Shown here: in pieces, positions 44,904-53,940 of the stretch
How the letters are laid out: every line of letters starts with the position of its first letter
Position numbering within the stretch: the first letter of the stretch is position 1
DNA from: Dipteris shenzhenensis
Lineage: Eukaryota; Polypodiophyta; Polypodiopsida; Gleicheniales
Length of the DNA stretch: 64,000 nucleotides
Strand: one strand, 5' to 3'
Assembly (NCBI GenBank): GCA_047967505.1
Contig: CM106539.1
Notes under the pieces: model-generated
Databases searched by the model: none
What the model was told of the DNA's origin: nothing
What the model saw: only the letters and a program-made list of their open reading frames with translations
Made by a program: the position numbers and the translations under genes

Positions 44904-46909
44904 ATGAATGACGTTGGGAGTGAGCCAGGGGGAACATCGCGCTCTCCGGCACGGCCTCGGGAGCTTGCAACTCCAGTATCGGCACGTACAACCCGCGAGG
45001 AACGGCATGACAGATATGTGGCTCAACGTGATCTTCTCTTCGGCTTCTTCACGGATAGTGAGAGTAGTAGCCGCTCTGACACACCTCCGCTGATCCCAGG
45101 AGAGGAAGGTCCAGTCGTTTCCGGTGTTTAGGAGGAAGGCGAATCCTCCGGACGCAGTAGCCCGTTCGATTTAACAAGTACTCCTCCGGAAGACGAAGCG
45201 TCACCGTTGCGGAATTCCCCACCACCGAGTCCCAGGAGACGGAGGGGTGGTGTGCCTGCAGGAAGCGGAGCCCCAGGTCCGTCACCAGATCCCGGTAGGG
45301 GAGGTGGAGGCGGTGGAGGCGGAGGTGGGGGTGGAGTTCCGGCGGTAAGTAGCGCGGCTATTCCACCACTGGTACCCAGGATGACGGTGAAGTACCCCAA
45401 GTTTTCGGGACGGGATAAGGAGGATGCGGATGCACATATACTGTCATTTGAGATGGCATGGATGGTGAATACGGCTCCACTAGTGCAGGCGACAGATCTT
45501 ATGAAGATGGCGACTTTCATCCCGACACTGCAGAAGCAGGCGAGGCGGCAGTATGGATCGCGCAATATGGAGCTACCCATTTCGCCACGTTTGATCTACT
45601 GCGGGATGCTTTTTTGCTCCGGTTTCGGGAGGACAAGACCCGTGTTCATGTCCTGGCCAAACTGGGGAAACTGGAACAGAAGAACCAAGAAGTGGAGGCG
45701 TATGCGGCCAGGTTTCAGTCGTTGATCCGCCGCCTCGATGCAGCAACTACCCCGGCAGTCCCCATCCAAAATGCTTACTTCATGGAGGGGCTGAATAAAG
45801 GATTGAAAAGGTCCCTGGCATCGTTGGATCTGGAAGCTCTTTCATTGGAAGAAGTCGTCCAAGCAGCGGTGAGGGCGGAACAAGTTCTGTTTACTTCCAA
45901 GGGAAGGAAAGGAAAAGTGAAGTATGAGGAGGCTGAGGGAGACTCCGATACCGATAATGAGGAGGAGTCGGATCAGTCGGATGAGGAGGAGGACAAACGT
46001 TCCATGAGGCGGAAGGCTGGAAAAACGGCAGGGAAGTCATTTCCGGAAGGATCTGCTGCCGGAGCCAAAAGCCGGGATAGTGGAATAGGGTCCTCTTCAA
46101 AAGTTCGCAAGGATACTTGGTGTAATCGGTGCCGGAATGCAGGACACTTAGCAGAGGAATGTGGTTTGAATGAGCGGTGGTGTGCGATTTGCCAAACAGC
46201 GACGCATACCACGGAGATCTGCCGCTATAACGCACGAATAGCCCCGACACCAGCGGTGGCGGCGGTAGTTGCGGCACCAGCCGCAGCACCAGCCGCGGTA
46301 CCAGCCGCACCGGCGAGAAGACCTTGGCGGCCGAGAACGGCTGGAACAGGTGCAGATGAACCAGCAGGGGAACTGACATTCCTATGTTTTTATTGCAATC
46401 AACCCGGACATCGAAAGGTAGATTGCGAATTATTCAAGCGCCACAAGGCGGAAAAGGAAGCAATCCGGGGATCCGGAGAAGGCAAGTCCACACCAGCAGT
46501 GAATGCGGTTCTGATTATCGAATGCGATGATGCCAGTCAGCAACAGTATAGCAAGGAGCCTAGTCCGACGTCCGAAGAAGTACCGGAAGTACCGGCGGGT
46601 GTCCCTGTTGAAGGCAAAGTGGGAGGAAGTGCGAGCGGAGATGTGCTCGTGGTCACACGATCCCAGGAAAAGGTGCGGGAATACAAGGCCCCGCAAGAGA
46701 AGGGGAGACCTACGGCGTTGGACTGGCAGGCACAACAAAAGGTGCGGTCGACGGTCGGTGAATGGGTCCAGAAAACCCCAACGGTGTTACCTAGGCCGAG
46801 CGCAGACAAGGCAGTCTCGGTGACGGAGAATGGTGCGAAGGTGGCAAGGCGCCTGCAAGGAGAGCAGCCAGAAGCGACTTGTCTACTACCAGTCAGAAGG
46901 ACAGCCTGA
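44904..46909 (+). pseudogene. G1 gag, with one UAG and one frameshift
   Basis: From ATG 44904 (MNDVGSEPGGTSRSPARP) the frame reads a Ser/Pro-rich N-terminus to a TAG at 45129-45131, then continues in the same frame through EEGESSG, an Arg/Pro-rich part, a run of about 12 glycines (45300-45335) and the capsid start (VKYPKFSGRDKEDADAHIL). Near 45550 it must shift to the frame that carries YGATHFATFDLLRDAFLLRF and the rest. Further on are a Glu/Asp-rich segment (45930-45995), two knuckles (CNRCRNAGHLAEEC, CAICQTATHTTEIC), an Ala/Pro linker, and a third knuckle (CFYCNQPGHRKVDC, about 46384-46427). It ends at TGA 46907-46909, overlapping the pol ATG. Gag forms the particle. Confidence 0.88.
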
Positions 46910-48027
46910 TGACCGGCGAGGAGGGTGTTGAACCATATGATTTATGGCAGGATTTGCGGAAACAGCAAATACACATGACAATGGAGCAATTGTTAGCATT
47001 GGTACCCAATTTCCGGAGTTCTCTCATCAAACAATTGACGGAACCAGTCAGGGCGATGGAGTCGGAGATGGAAGCGGTAACAATGGAAGTGTCGTCAGAC
47101 GGATCTGCAAAGCCTGAAGCGGAAGTACAGCCTCCTGTTTTTGACGAAGCGATCCCGGTAATTTCCGTAACACTGGAGAACAGCCGTGTGGGAGGGGTGT
47201 TGCTGGACGGAGGGTCTGGGGTCAACATCCTGTCCGAACAAATGCTGGTGCCATTGGGTATCACAAAATGGGAATCAGCACCCTTCGCCGTTCGGATGGC
47301 AGACCAACGGAGAGTGCAGCCGTTAGGATTGCTCCGTGGATTGAAAATGGAGGTTTGCGGCGTGAAGTTCGAAATCGCTGCGGTGATTCTCCGGATGGAG
47401 GATATTAGCGGGTCATACCCGTTATTGCTCGGAAGACCGTGGTTGCGGCAGGCCCGTGTGAAACAAGACTGGCAATCAGACCGCATCACCATTCGGAAAG
47501 GAAAAAAGAAGCTGAAGCTCTCGGTACATACCAAACAAGGGCTGAGGACACCATTCCGACCGACGATGGCGGAAGGTATCCATATGATGGACGGAATGGA
47601 GGTCGAAGAGGAGGATGACTACTTCAGTAGGAATACGGAGCTGGTAAGCTTGTTCGAGGTCGATGTGGTTGCCGTTTTAAAGCAATATCAGCATCAGATT
47701 CCCTCGGCTACGCAGGAGTCATCCAGTTCCACGAAAGAACCAGTCGAAGGGAGTCTACCAGAAGGCACAGGAGACATGCCGGACGAAGCGGGAGTGGCGG
47801 AGGCGGAAAGAGTTTTCGAGCAGGAACTCCGTCGCTCGCGGAGGGTCAAAGAAGACGAGCTGCTGGATCTTAACCTCGGGACGGAGGAGGAGCCAAAGAA
47901 CGTCCGTGTCAGTGCGAAGCTCGATAAAGGATTTCGGGGAAAATTGGAGACATTGCTGAAATCCTTCAAAGACGTGTTCGCCTGGGACTACACAGATTTG
48001 CTCGGCATCGATCCCAAATTCTATTAG
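46909..48027 (+). CDS. G1 pol, protease part, up to an in-frame UAG
   Basis: I start it at ATG 46909 (MTGEEGVEPYDLWQD) because that ATG overlaps the gag stop as TGATG; the frame is open a little further upstream. A retropepsin-like domain lies at about residues 85-185: VGGVLLDGGSGVNILSEQML (DGGS in place of the common DTGA/S) and GSYPLLLGRPWLRQ (the flap-end L-L-G-R motif). A Glu-rich linker follows, then FAWDYTDLLGIDPKFY and TAG at 48025-48027. The next codons (HRINLQKDAIPVRQQRYR) continue the usual protease-RT junction in the same frame, so the TAG probably replaces CAG. Confidence 0.88.
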   Translation: MTGEEGVEPYDLWQDLRKQQIHMTMEQLLALVPNFRSSLIKQLTEPVRAMESEMEAVTMEVSSDGSAKPEAEVQPPVFDEAIPVISVTLENSRVGGVLLDGGSGVNILSEQMLVPLGITKWESAPFAVRMADQRRVQPLGLLRGLKMEVCGVKFEIAAVILRMEDISGSYPLLLGRPWLRQARVKQDWQSDRITIRKGKKKLKLSVHTKQGLRTPFRPTMAEGIHMMDGMEVEEEDDYFSRNTELVSLFEVDVVAVLKQYQHQIPSATQESSSSTKEPVEGSLPEGTGDMPDEAGVAEAERVFEQELRRSRRVKEDELLDLNLGTEEEPKNVRVSAKLDKGFRGKLETLLKSFKDVFAWDYTDLLGIDPKFY

Positions 48028-51000
48028 CACAGGATCAATCTGCAGAAGGATGCGATACCGGTTCGGCAACAACGGTATAGAATGAACCCGAACTATGCCC
48101 AGAGGGTGAAGGAGGAGCTGGACAGGTTGCTAAAGGTCAGGTTTATCTATCCGGTTGACCGTGCAACGTGGCTTTCGCCAATAGTGATTGTTCCGAAAAA
48201 GAATTTGAAGTTGCGGGTCTGTGTTGACTACAGAAAGCTTAACGCGGCGACAATCACGGATCCGTTTCCCTTGCCGTTTAATGATACTATGCTGGATACA
48301 GTGGCAAGTCACGAGATGTATTCTTTTCTGGATGGCTTCAGTGGGTATAACCAGGTGCAGATGGCACCAGAAGATCGAGAGAAAACAGCCTTCATCACGG
48401 AGTGGGGAGCATTTGTTTTCCTGGTGATGGCATTTGGGCTAAAGAATGCTCCGGCAACATTTCAACGCATGGTCCAAGAAATATTTGATGATTATTTACT
48501 AATCTTTATGCAGGTATTTCTGGACGATTTCAGTGTTTTCGGGAGTCGCAAGCAGCACCTTGAGCATCTGAAGAAATGCTTAACCCGGTGTAGGGAGGCA
48601 CGGTTGTGTCTGAACCCTATGAAATGTGCATTCGCCGTGGGCAGCGGTATGCTGCTGGGTTGCATTATCTCGGCGGAAGGCATTGCGGTAGATCCGGCGA
48701 AGGTCGAAGCGATTCGGCAGGCCAAGGTTCCTGGCAACGGTAAGCAGCTCGGGAGATTCCTAGGGCAGGTTAAATGGCACAGCCGAATGCTGCGGTATCT
48801 GGCGGATGTGGCGACACCACTGTATGACCAACTCAACAAAGTACCGGTAGTCTGGTCTCCTGCTTGTGACTTAGCTTTTCGACGGCTCAAACTGATGTTG
48901 GCGACAGCACCGGTGGTTCAGCCGCCAGATTGGACGAAGATGTTTCATGTCTTCGTGGATGCCTCGGACGTGGCTATTGGTAGTGTCCTCATGCAGGAAG
49001 CGACAAGCAAGTGGTTCCGACCGGTGTATTATGCAAGTCGCAGGTTGTCAAAAGCCGAACGGAATTACTCTACGACGGAGCGGGAAGCATTGGGGATGAT
49101 TTATTCCGTAACAAAGTTTCGTCACTACCTGTTGGGGAATCGGTTCACGTTTCATGTGGATCATTCCGCCTTGTTGTATTTGGTACACAAGCCCGAGCTC
49201 ACTGGAAAGTTGGCCCGGTGGATGCTGCTTTTACAGGAGTTCGACTTCACGGTGGTCCATCGACCAGGAAGTACACATGCCGTAGCGGATTACCTTTCGC
49301 GGTTGGAATCTGGCAAAGACCCGATGGGTGTGGAAGACGATTTTCCGGATGCCCAGCTGTTCGAACTGGAGGCGGTGGTACCGGCAGCTCCAAAGACGTG
49401 GTACGACGACATGTTTCACTTTGTCGACACGGGCCAGATGCGCGACGGAATGTCGCGAGACCAGCGGAAACGGCTCGCGCTCAAGAGCAGAGACTTCCGG
49501 ATCATTGCTGACCAATTGTATAAGCAGGGGCTAGATGGTGTGTTGCGACGGTGTGTGTACCCACATGAGCAGGAGGTCATCCTGGAAGAGGCTCACCAAG
49601 GAATCAGTGGTGGACACTTCGCAGGACAAGTAACCGAACGGAAGGTACTCCAAGGAGGTCTGTGGTGGCCAACATTAATGGGGGATGCGCATAGGTTCGT
49701 CAAAAGATGCGATGTGTGCCAGAGGTTGGGCCAGCCATCAGGTCGGGACCGGATGCCGCATAATCCCATACTGGCCCTCGAACCGTTCATGAAGTGGGGG
49801 CTGGACTTTGTAGGTCCGTTTTCGCCGCCGGCGCGGAGGACAGGTAACCGGTATATCCTGGTGGCGACGGATTACTGTACCAAATGGGTGGAGGCCAGAG
49901 CACTGAAGGATAATTCGGCAAAGGCTGTGGCCAGATTCCTTTATGAAGCCATTATGACACGGTACGGATGTCCGGTTGAGCTCGTCACGGATCAAGGTGG
50001 GCATTTCCTTAATGCGGTGTTACGGGAACTGGTTACCCGGCACCTAATCATTCATAAGAAGTCCACAGTGTATTACCCTCAGGCAAACGGACAGGCGGAG
50101 TCCTCGAATCAGGTGTTGCTAGTCATTCTGAAAAAGCTGGTCAATGAAAATCGGACAGATTGGGATGAAAAACTTTACTCCGCATTATGGGCGTTCCGGA
50201 CTTCCTATAAGGTTGCGACGGGGTTCACGCCATTCAAGTTGGTTTACGGAGTTGAAGCAGTGGTCCCCATGGAATTCCTAGTACCGAGTCTGCGGATTGC
50301 AGCGGCAGAGAAATTGGGCTGGGACGAGTCCGTAGACCGGAGGATTGAACAGCTGGATCGGCTGGGTGAGGAGCGGTTCAACAGTGCGTATCTTGCACAG
50401 GTAGTCCAGGACAGACGGAAGGTCTGGGTGGACCGTCATTCAAAGAAGAAGACCTTCAAACGGAGAGATGCCGTGATATTGTTTAACACTCGGATGGGTC
50501 CGCATCCGGGTAAGCTGAAGTTACGGTGGGGAGGTCCGTATTGGGTGGTGGAGCGTTATGGTGACGGCACGTTCCGATTAGGAACACTACAGGGGGAGCT
50601 GTTGCAGAAGCCGGTAAATGGATTTCGTCTCCGACCATATACAGGGCCCATGCCACCTTACCCATTTCCGGAGATACCACCTGTGAAGATCATTTCAAAT
50701 GCATTTGTAGCCATTTCGGTGGAGAAACCGATGATGGGGGCTATTAGTACGCACGTGTGGTATCACTCACTTTATTCCGAGAAACGGTGGGAGCAAAGCT
50801 TCGTGTTGCGGAGCGAGGACGCCGCCATGCAATCTACTGAATCTTTGAAGTGGGGCTTTTATCAGGATGATGGGACACTTGATCGTTGCATGCAAACAAG
50901 GAGTTCACCAGGGCATCCAAAAGGCAATTTGGAAGCAAAAGGGGGCTTATTTCCGACTCTTTGTTTTCCAGAACTCTTCTCCCTCGCATCCCAGCTTCTC

Positions 51001-52296
51001 GCCGCTATGGTGGTCTTCCATCTGATCAATCCGTTACCTGTTGGGGATGAGGCTGTGCAATCTTGGCTGACACGAGCTCGTCTGGTGGAGTTCGCGGGTT
51101 TGCCATGGGCTACGACACCAGTTCATCCATTGGCGCAAGATATCTTGGCGCAGCTTGCACGCGAGCGCAAGGTCGTGGTGTATGGAAAGACTTTCACCTT
51201 GTGCAAGGAGCTGGTAGCGGCCCGGTTGCACTTGCCGGTGGATGGTCCATGCAAAGTCACGAAGCTTACCAGCAGTGCCATGGAGGCAGCTCTCGGCGCA
51301 GGTTGCAAGGGGGAGTACAACATGAAGAAGCTGGATGCTTCGCAGAAGACATGCTACAAGTTTATTGCGGAGGCACTCTGGCAGAAGGTGAAACCAGAGC
51401 TACTGGGACAGGCCCAGTTTACCTATTTCCAGAGGGCGGAGCAAGGGAAACCGGTTCCCTGGGCGAAGCTGATGGCGGACAGAATTCTGGAGGTGGCCAA
51501 GAAGCTCTTGAAGCCAACGGCAACATCCCGGATGGGGCAAGTCTTATTTCTTTTGTTCGGACCAGATGCGGAACCGGTAGTCCCAGGGTCGTATGTGGAG
51601 GTGGAGGAGTCCACAGACGATGCTTCGGACAAGGAGTCCAAGGAGGTGGAACCAGCAAGATCAACAACGGAGGGAGCTCTGATGCCAAGGAACCAGGTGA
51701 CTCCGGTAGTACCTGCGGTGGAGGTTACGGCGATAGTACCTGCGGTGGTGGTTCCGGCAGAAGTTCCACAGGGCAGCCAGAGGAGTAGGCCCGCGGTCTC
51801 AGCAACATCGAGCTGCATGGCCAGTTTCTTGAAAAGAAAGTTGGCTCTTGTGCCGGAAGGAGCAATGTTGAAGAAAACCCGCCCGGACGCTGAGGCCTTG
51901 CAAGGGGAAAGCTCAGTCCACACTCGGGAGGACAGTTCAGGGAGACAGGCATGTCAGGAGGAAACCCGTGTAGTCCCAAGGGGGAGTGGTGAGCTGCAGC
52001 TATCTCCGCCGGTGGAGACATATGATCTGGTCACGGCACGACGGTTGGCGGAGCGCTTGCTCCAATGTTTTCAGAAGGGGCAGCTGGAGGAGAATGAGGC
52101 GAGGTTGCGCCAGGAAAATGCCAGGCTGCTCGAATGCAATCAACAGCTGCAGGAGCAGTTGTTACAATTCCAACAGATGGATGCACGGCGACAGCAGGAT
52201 ATGGAGGAAGCAAGGACGGCGATTGTCGCCCAAACTCAAGAACACCTGCGGCTGACGGAACAATTGACGGAGAAGGCTACAACTGCGACCGACTGA
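48028..52296 (+). CDS. G1 pol: RT, RNase H, integrase and long C-terminal extension
   Basis: Open from the UAG to TGA 52294-52296; first ATG 48082. Counting from it: RT about 1-260 (RVCVDYRKLNAATITDPFPL, AFGLKNAPATFQRM, FLDDFSVFG at about 147-155); RNase H about 285-410 (FHVFVDASDVAIGSVL, STTEREALGMIYSV, FTFHVDHSALLYL); integrase zinc region about 490-550 (HEQEVILEEAH, CDVCQRL) and DDE core about 570-690 (WGLDFVGPF, LVTDQGGHF, YYPQANGQAESSN); GGPYWVVERYGDGTFRL near 820. Integrase after RT marks Ty3/gypsy. From about residue 860 a further 540 residues continue in frame: a domain at about 1000-1175 resembling the plant transposon protein domain seen in Tat-like elements (VVYGKTFTLCKELVAARLHL, KPVPWAKLMADRILEVAKKL), a Val/Pro/Glu-rich linker, and a Gln/Glu-rich coiled coil at about 1320-1395. 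Confidence 0.92.
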   Translation, partial: HRINLQKDAIPVRQQRYRMNPNYAQRVKEELDRLLKVRFIYPVDRATWLSPIVIVPKKNLKLRVCVDYRKLNAATITDPFPLPFNDTMLDTVASHEMYSFLDGFSGYNQVQMAPEDREKTAFITEWGAFVFLVMAFGLKNAPATFQRMVQEIFDDYLLIFMQVFLDDFSVFGSRKQHLEHLKKCLTRCREARLCLNPMKCAFAVGSGMLLGCIISAEGIAVDPAKVEAIRQAKVPGNGKQLGRFLGQVKWHSRMLRYLADVATPLYDQLNKVPVVWSPACDLAFRRLKLMLATAPVVQPPDWTKMFHVFVDASDVAIGSVLMQEATSKWFRPVYYASRRLSKAERNYSTTEREALGMIYSVTKFRHYLLGNRFTFHVDHSALLYLVHKPELTGKLARWMLLLQEFDFTVVHRPGSTHAVADYLSRLESGKDPMGVEDDFPDAQLFELEAVVPAAPKTWYDDMFHFVDTGQMRDGMSRDQRKRLALKSRDFRIIADQLYKQGLDGVLRRCVYPHEQEVILEEAHQGISGGHFAGQVTERKVLQGGLWWPTLMGDAHRFVKRCDVCQRLGQPSGRDRMPHNPILALEPFMKWGLDFVGPFSPPARRTGNRYILVATDYCTKWVEARALKDNSAKAVARFLYEAIMTRYGCPVELVTDQGGHFLNAVLRELVTRHLIIHKKSTVYYPQANGQAESSNQVLLVILKKLVNENRTDWDEKLYSALWAFRTSYKVATGFTPFKLVYGVEAVVPMEFLVPSLRIAAAEKLGWDESVDRRIEQLDRLGEERFNSAYLAQVVQDRRKVWVDRHSKKKTFKRRDAVILFNTRMGPHPGKLKLRWGGPYWVVERYGDGTFRLGTLQGELLQKPVNGFRLRPYTGPMPPYPFPEIPPVKIISNAFVAISVEKPMMGAISTHVWYHSLYSEKRWEQSFVLRSEDAAMQSTESLKWGFYQDDGTLDRCMQTRSSPGHPKGNLEAKGGLFPTLCFPELFSLASQLLAAMVVFHLINPLPVGDEAVQSWLTRARLVEFAGLPWATTPVHPLAQDILAQLARERKVVVYGKTFTLCKELVAARLHLPVDGPCKVTKLTSSAMEAALGAGCKGEYNMKKLDASQKTCYKFIAEALWQKVKPELLGQAQFTYFQRAEQGKPVPWAKLMADRILEVAKKLLKPTATSRMGQVLFLLFGPDAEPVVPGSYVEVEESTDDASDKESKEVEPARSTTEGALMPRNQVTPVVPAVEVTAIVPAVVVPAEVPQGSQRSRPAVSATSSCMASFLKRKLALVPEGAMLKKTRPDAEALQGESSVHTREDSSGRQACQEETRVVPRGSGELQLSPPVETYDLVTARRLAERLLQCFQKGQLEENEARLRQENARLLECNQQLQEQLLQFQQMDARRQQDMEEARTAIVAQTQEHLRLTEQLTEKATTATD

Positions 52297-52302
52297 CGGA
52301 GG

Positions 52303-52616
52303 GGAGTTATGTGTGCCGGTTAGATAAAAGAGAAGAGAGCAATCATTCAGGGGGCTCATTGATGAGGATCGGAGCAAGGATCAGTGTGATCAGAAGAGGA
52401 ACATTGTTATGTATCAGAGAGTACGGTGTTGTACTGCTCGGAGAAGTGTAATACAGATATTCTATTGCATCTATCTTATTGTTTTATCATGAATGATTCT
52501 GTCGATCACTGTTCTACTCTATGAATTTTCATACGCAGTTCTGAAGTTCGATTACGCATGTAAATCTGTCGCAGTAGTGCGTTTCGAGTTAGTCTTCAGA
52601 GTAGAGAGGGCTAACA
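52303..52616 (+). repeat. G1 partial LTR copy 1
   Basis: Equals the last ~314 bp of the LTR (from GGAGTTATGTGTGCCGG). It joins the pol stop region directly, with no polypurine tract or LTR start. It is followed by CTTTGGCGACCACGG, that is, a primer site. Confidence 0.9.
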
Positions 52617-52648
52617 CTTTGGCGACCACGGAGGGGTCTCTGATGGAG

Positions 52649-52777
52649 CATGAATGATTCTGTCGATCACTGTTCTACTCTATGAATTTTCATACGCAGT
52701 TCTGAAGTTCGATTACGCATGTAAATCTGTCGCAGTAGTGCGTTTCGAGTTAGTCTTCAGAGTAGAGAGGGCTAACA
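52649..52777 (+). repeat. G1 partial LTR copy 2
   Basis: Equals the last 129 bp of the LTR (from CATGAATGATTCTG), again followed by CTTTGGCGACCACGGG. Confidence 0.9.
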
Positions 52778-52793
52778 CTTTGGCGACCACGGG

Positions 52794-53267
52794 CGGGCAA
52801 AAGCAGCAACAGCAAAGAGGAACTAGGGGGGGAGTCCTTAGATTATTATCATTAATACGTTGTATCTAGTTTATAGTGAGATATGAAAAGACGGAAGTTC
52901 TAGGACCAGGCGGAGAACTGACGAGGCACGGCAACCGTCACGGCAACCGTGAAGGAGTTATGTGTGCCGGTTAGATAAAAGAGAAGAGAGCGATCATTCA
53001 GGGGGCTCATTGATGAGGATCGGAGCAAGGATCAGTGTGATCAGAAGAGGAACATTGTTATGTATCAGAGAGTACGGTGTTGTACTGCTCGGAGAAGTGT
53101 AATACAGATATTCTATTGCATCTATCTTATTGTTTTATCATGAATGATTCTGTCGATCACTGTTCTACTCTATGAATTTTCATACGCAGTTCTGAAGTTT
53201 GATTACGCATGTAAATCTGTCGCAGTAGTGCGTTTCGAGTTAGTCTTCAGAGTAGAGAGGGCTAACA
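52794..53267 (+). repeat. G1 terminal 3' LTR, lacking its first few bases
   Basis: Matches the 5' LTR from GGGCAAAAGCAGC to GGGCTAACA with about two substitutions. The initial TGTTAA is missing, replaced by the primer-site end of partial copy 2. Confidence 0.92.
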
Positions 53268-53272
53268 GAGAC

Positions 53273-53940
53273 TTCCCTCTTTCTTGGGACTTCCCCCTGA
53301 ACTGTGATCTGCCCCTTTGCACATTTAAGGCTGCATCCTGCTTGTTGCCATCCATAGACTTCCGTCTAATCTCCTCGGCCAACAAGCTACCCACAACATC
53401 ATCAAATTTCAGTACTCCACCAGGTGCAGAGTTACTGACAGCTGTACGGAAGGTATCCCATGAGGATGGCAATGAACATAAGAGAAATATTGCCTTAGTC
53501 TCCGCATCAAAATTCATTTTCTGATCCTGAAGTTGGCTGAAAATAATATTGAATTCATTCAAGTGAGAAGCAATGGAGACCCCTTCCTTCATTTGCAGCT
53601 CAAACAACCTCTTCATGAGGTAAACTTTATTAGAGGCAGTTTCCTTCTCATAAGTGGCACACAGTTTCTTCCACAAATCTTCCGTAGTCTGCTCATTTAC
53701 TACTGTGAAATAAACTGACTCTGCAAGGTGAAGTCTAATAGTAGACTTTGCTAATGCATCCAACTCATTCCAATCATCCTCAGACATATCTGCAGGCTTA
53801 GCTTCAATCCCTGCCAAGGGTTTAATCTGCTTCTTTTAAATAAGCACATCCCTTATTTGTTCTTTCCACAAAGAAAAGTTTGTCCCATCAAACTTTTTAA
53901 TGCTGAAAAACTCCTTTTCAGACATGGAAGAGGATGCCAT
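53273..53940 (-). pseudogene. Copia A gag, first part
   Basis: ATG 53940-53938 (MASSSM...FDGTNFSLWKEQIRDVLI). A TAA replaces the CAA (Gln) codon found in copia B just after RDVLI (about 53836). Open after that: MSEDDWNELDALAKSTIRLH, a UBN2-type capsid region (TEDLWKKLCATYEKETASNK, LNEFNIIFSQLQDQKMNF, LLCSLPSSWDTFRTAV), then an Arg/Gln/Ser-rich stretch (RGRSQFRGKSQERGKS) where G1 inserted. The knuckle continues at 44318. Confidence 0.9.

Larger units (their letters stand above)
44319..53267 (+). mobile_element. Gypsy G1: Athila/Tat-type LTR retrotransposon (8949 bp)
   Basis: TG...CA LTR ends and a perfect target duplication GAGAC. The 5' LTR is 44319-44797; the last LTR copy ends at 53267. 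A TGGCGACC-type primer site follows the 5' LTR. Gag (44904-46909), then pol in protease, RT, RNase H, integrase order (Ty3/gypsy). RT has VFLDDFSVFG, close to the VFMDDFSVFG of Athila/Tat elements, and there is no chromodomain. A ~550-residue C-terminal extension follows integrase. The 3' end has two extra partial LTRs. G1 inserted into copia A's gag, and the LTRs differ at about two sites over their shared length, so it is very young. Confidence 0.95.

Noticed and set aside
45128-45580. Pro-rich 150-codon minus-strand frame in G1
   Set aside because: It is the complement of the Gly-rich part of gag; the plus strand carries the recognisable gag.
51063-51788. Gly-rich 241-codon plus-strand frame
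   Set aside because: Out-of-frame shadow of the pol C-terminal extension, which is longer and carries ordered sequence features.
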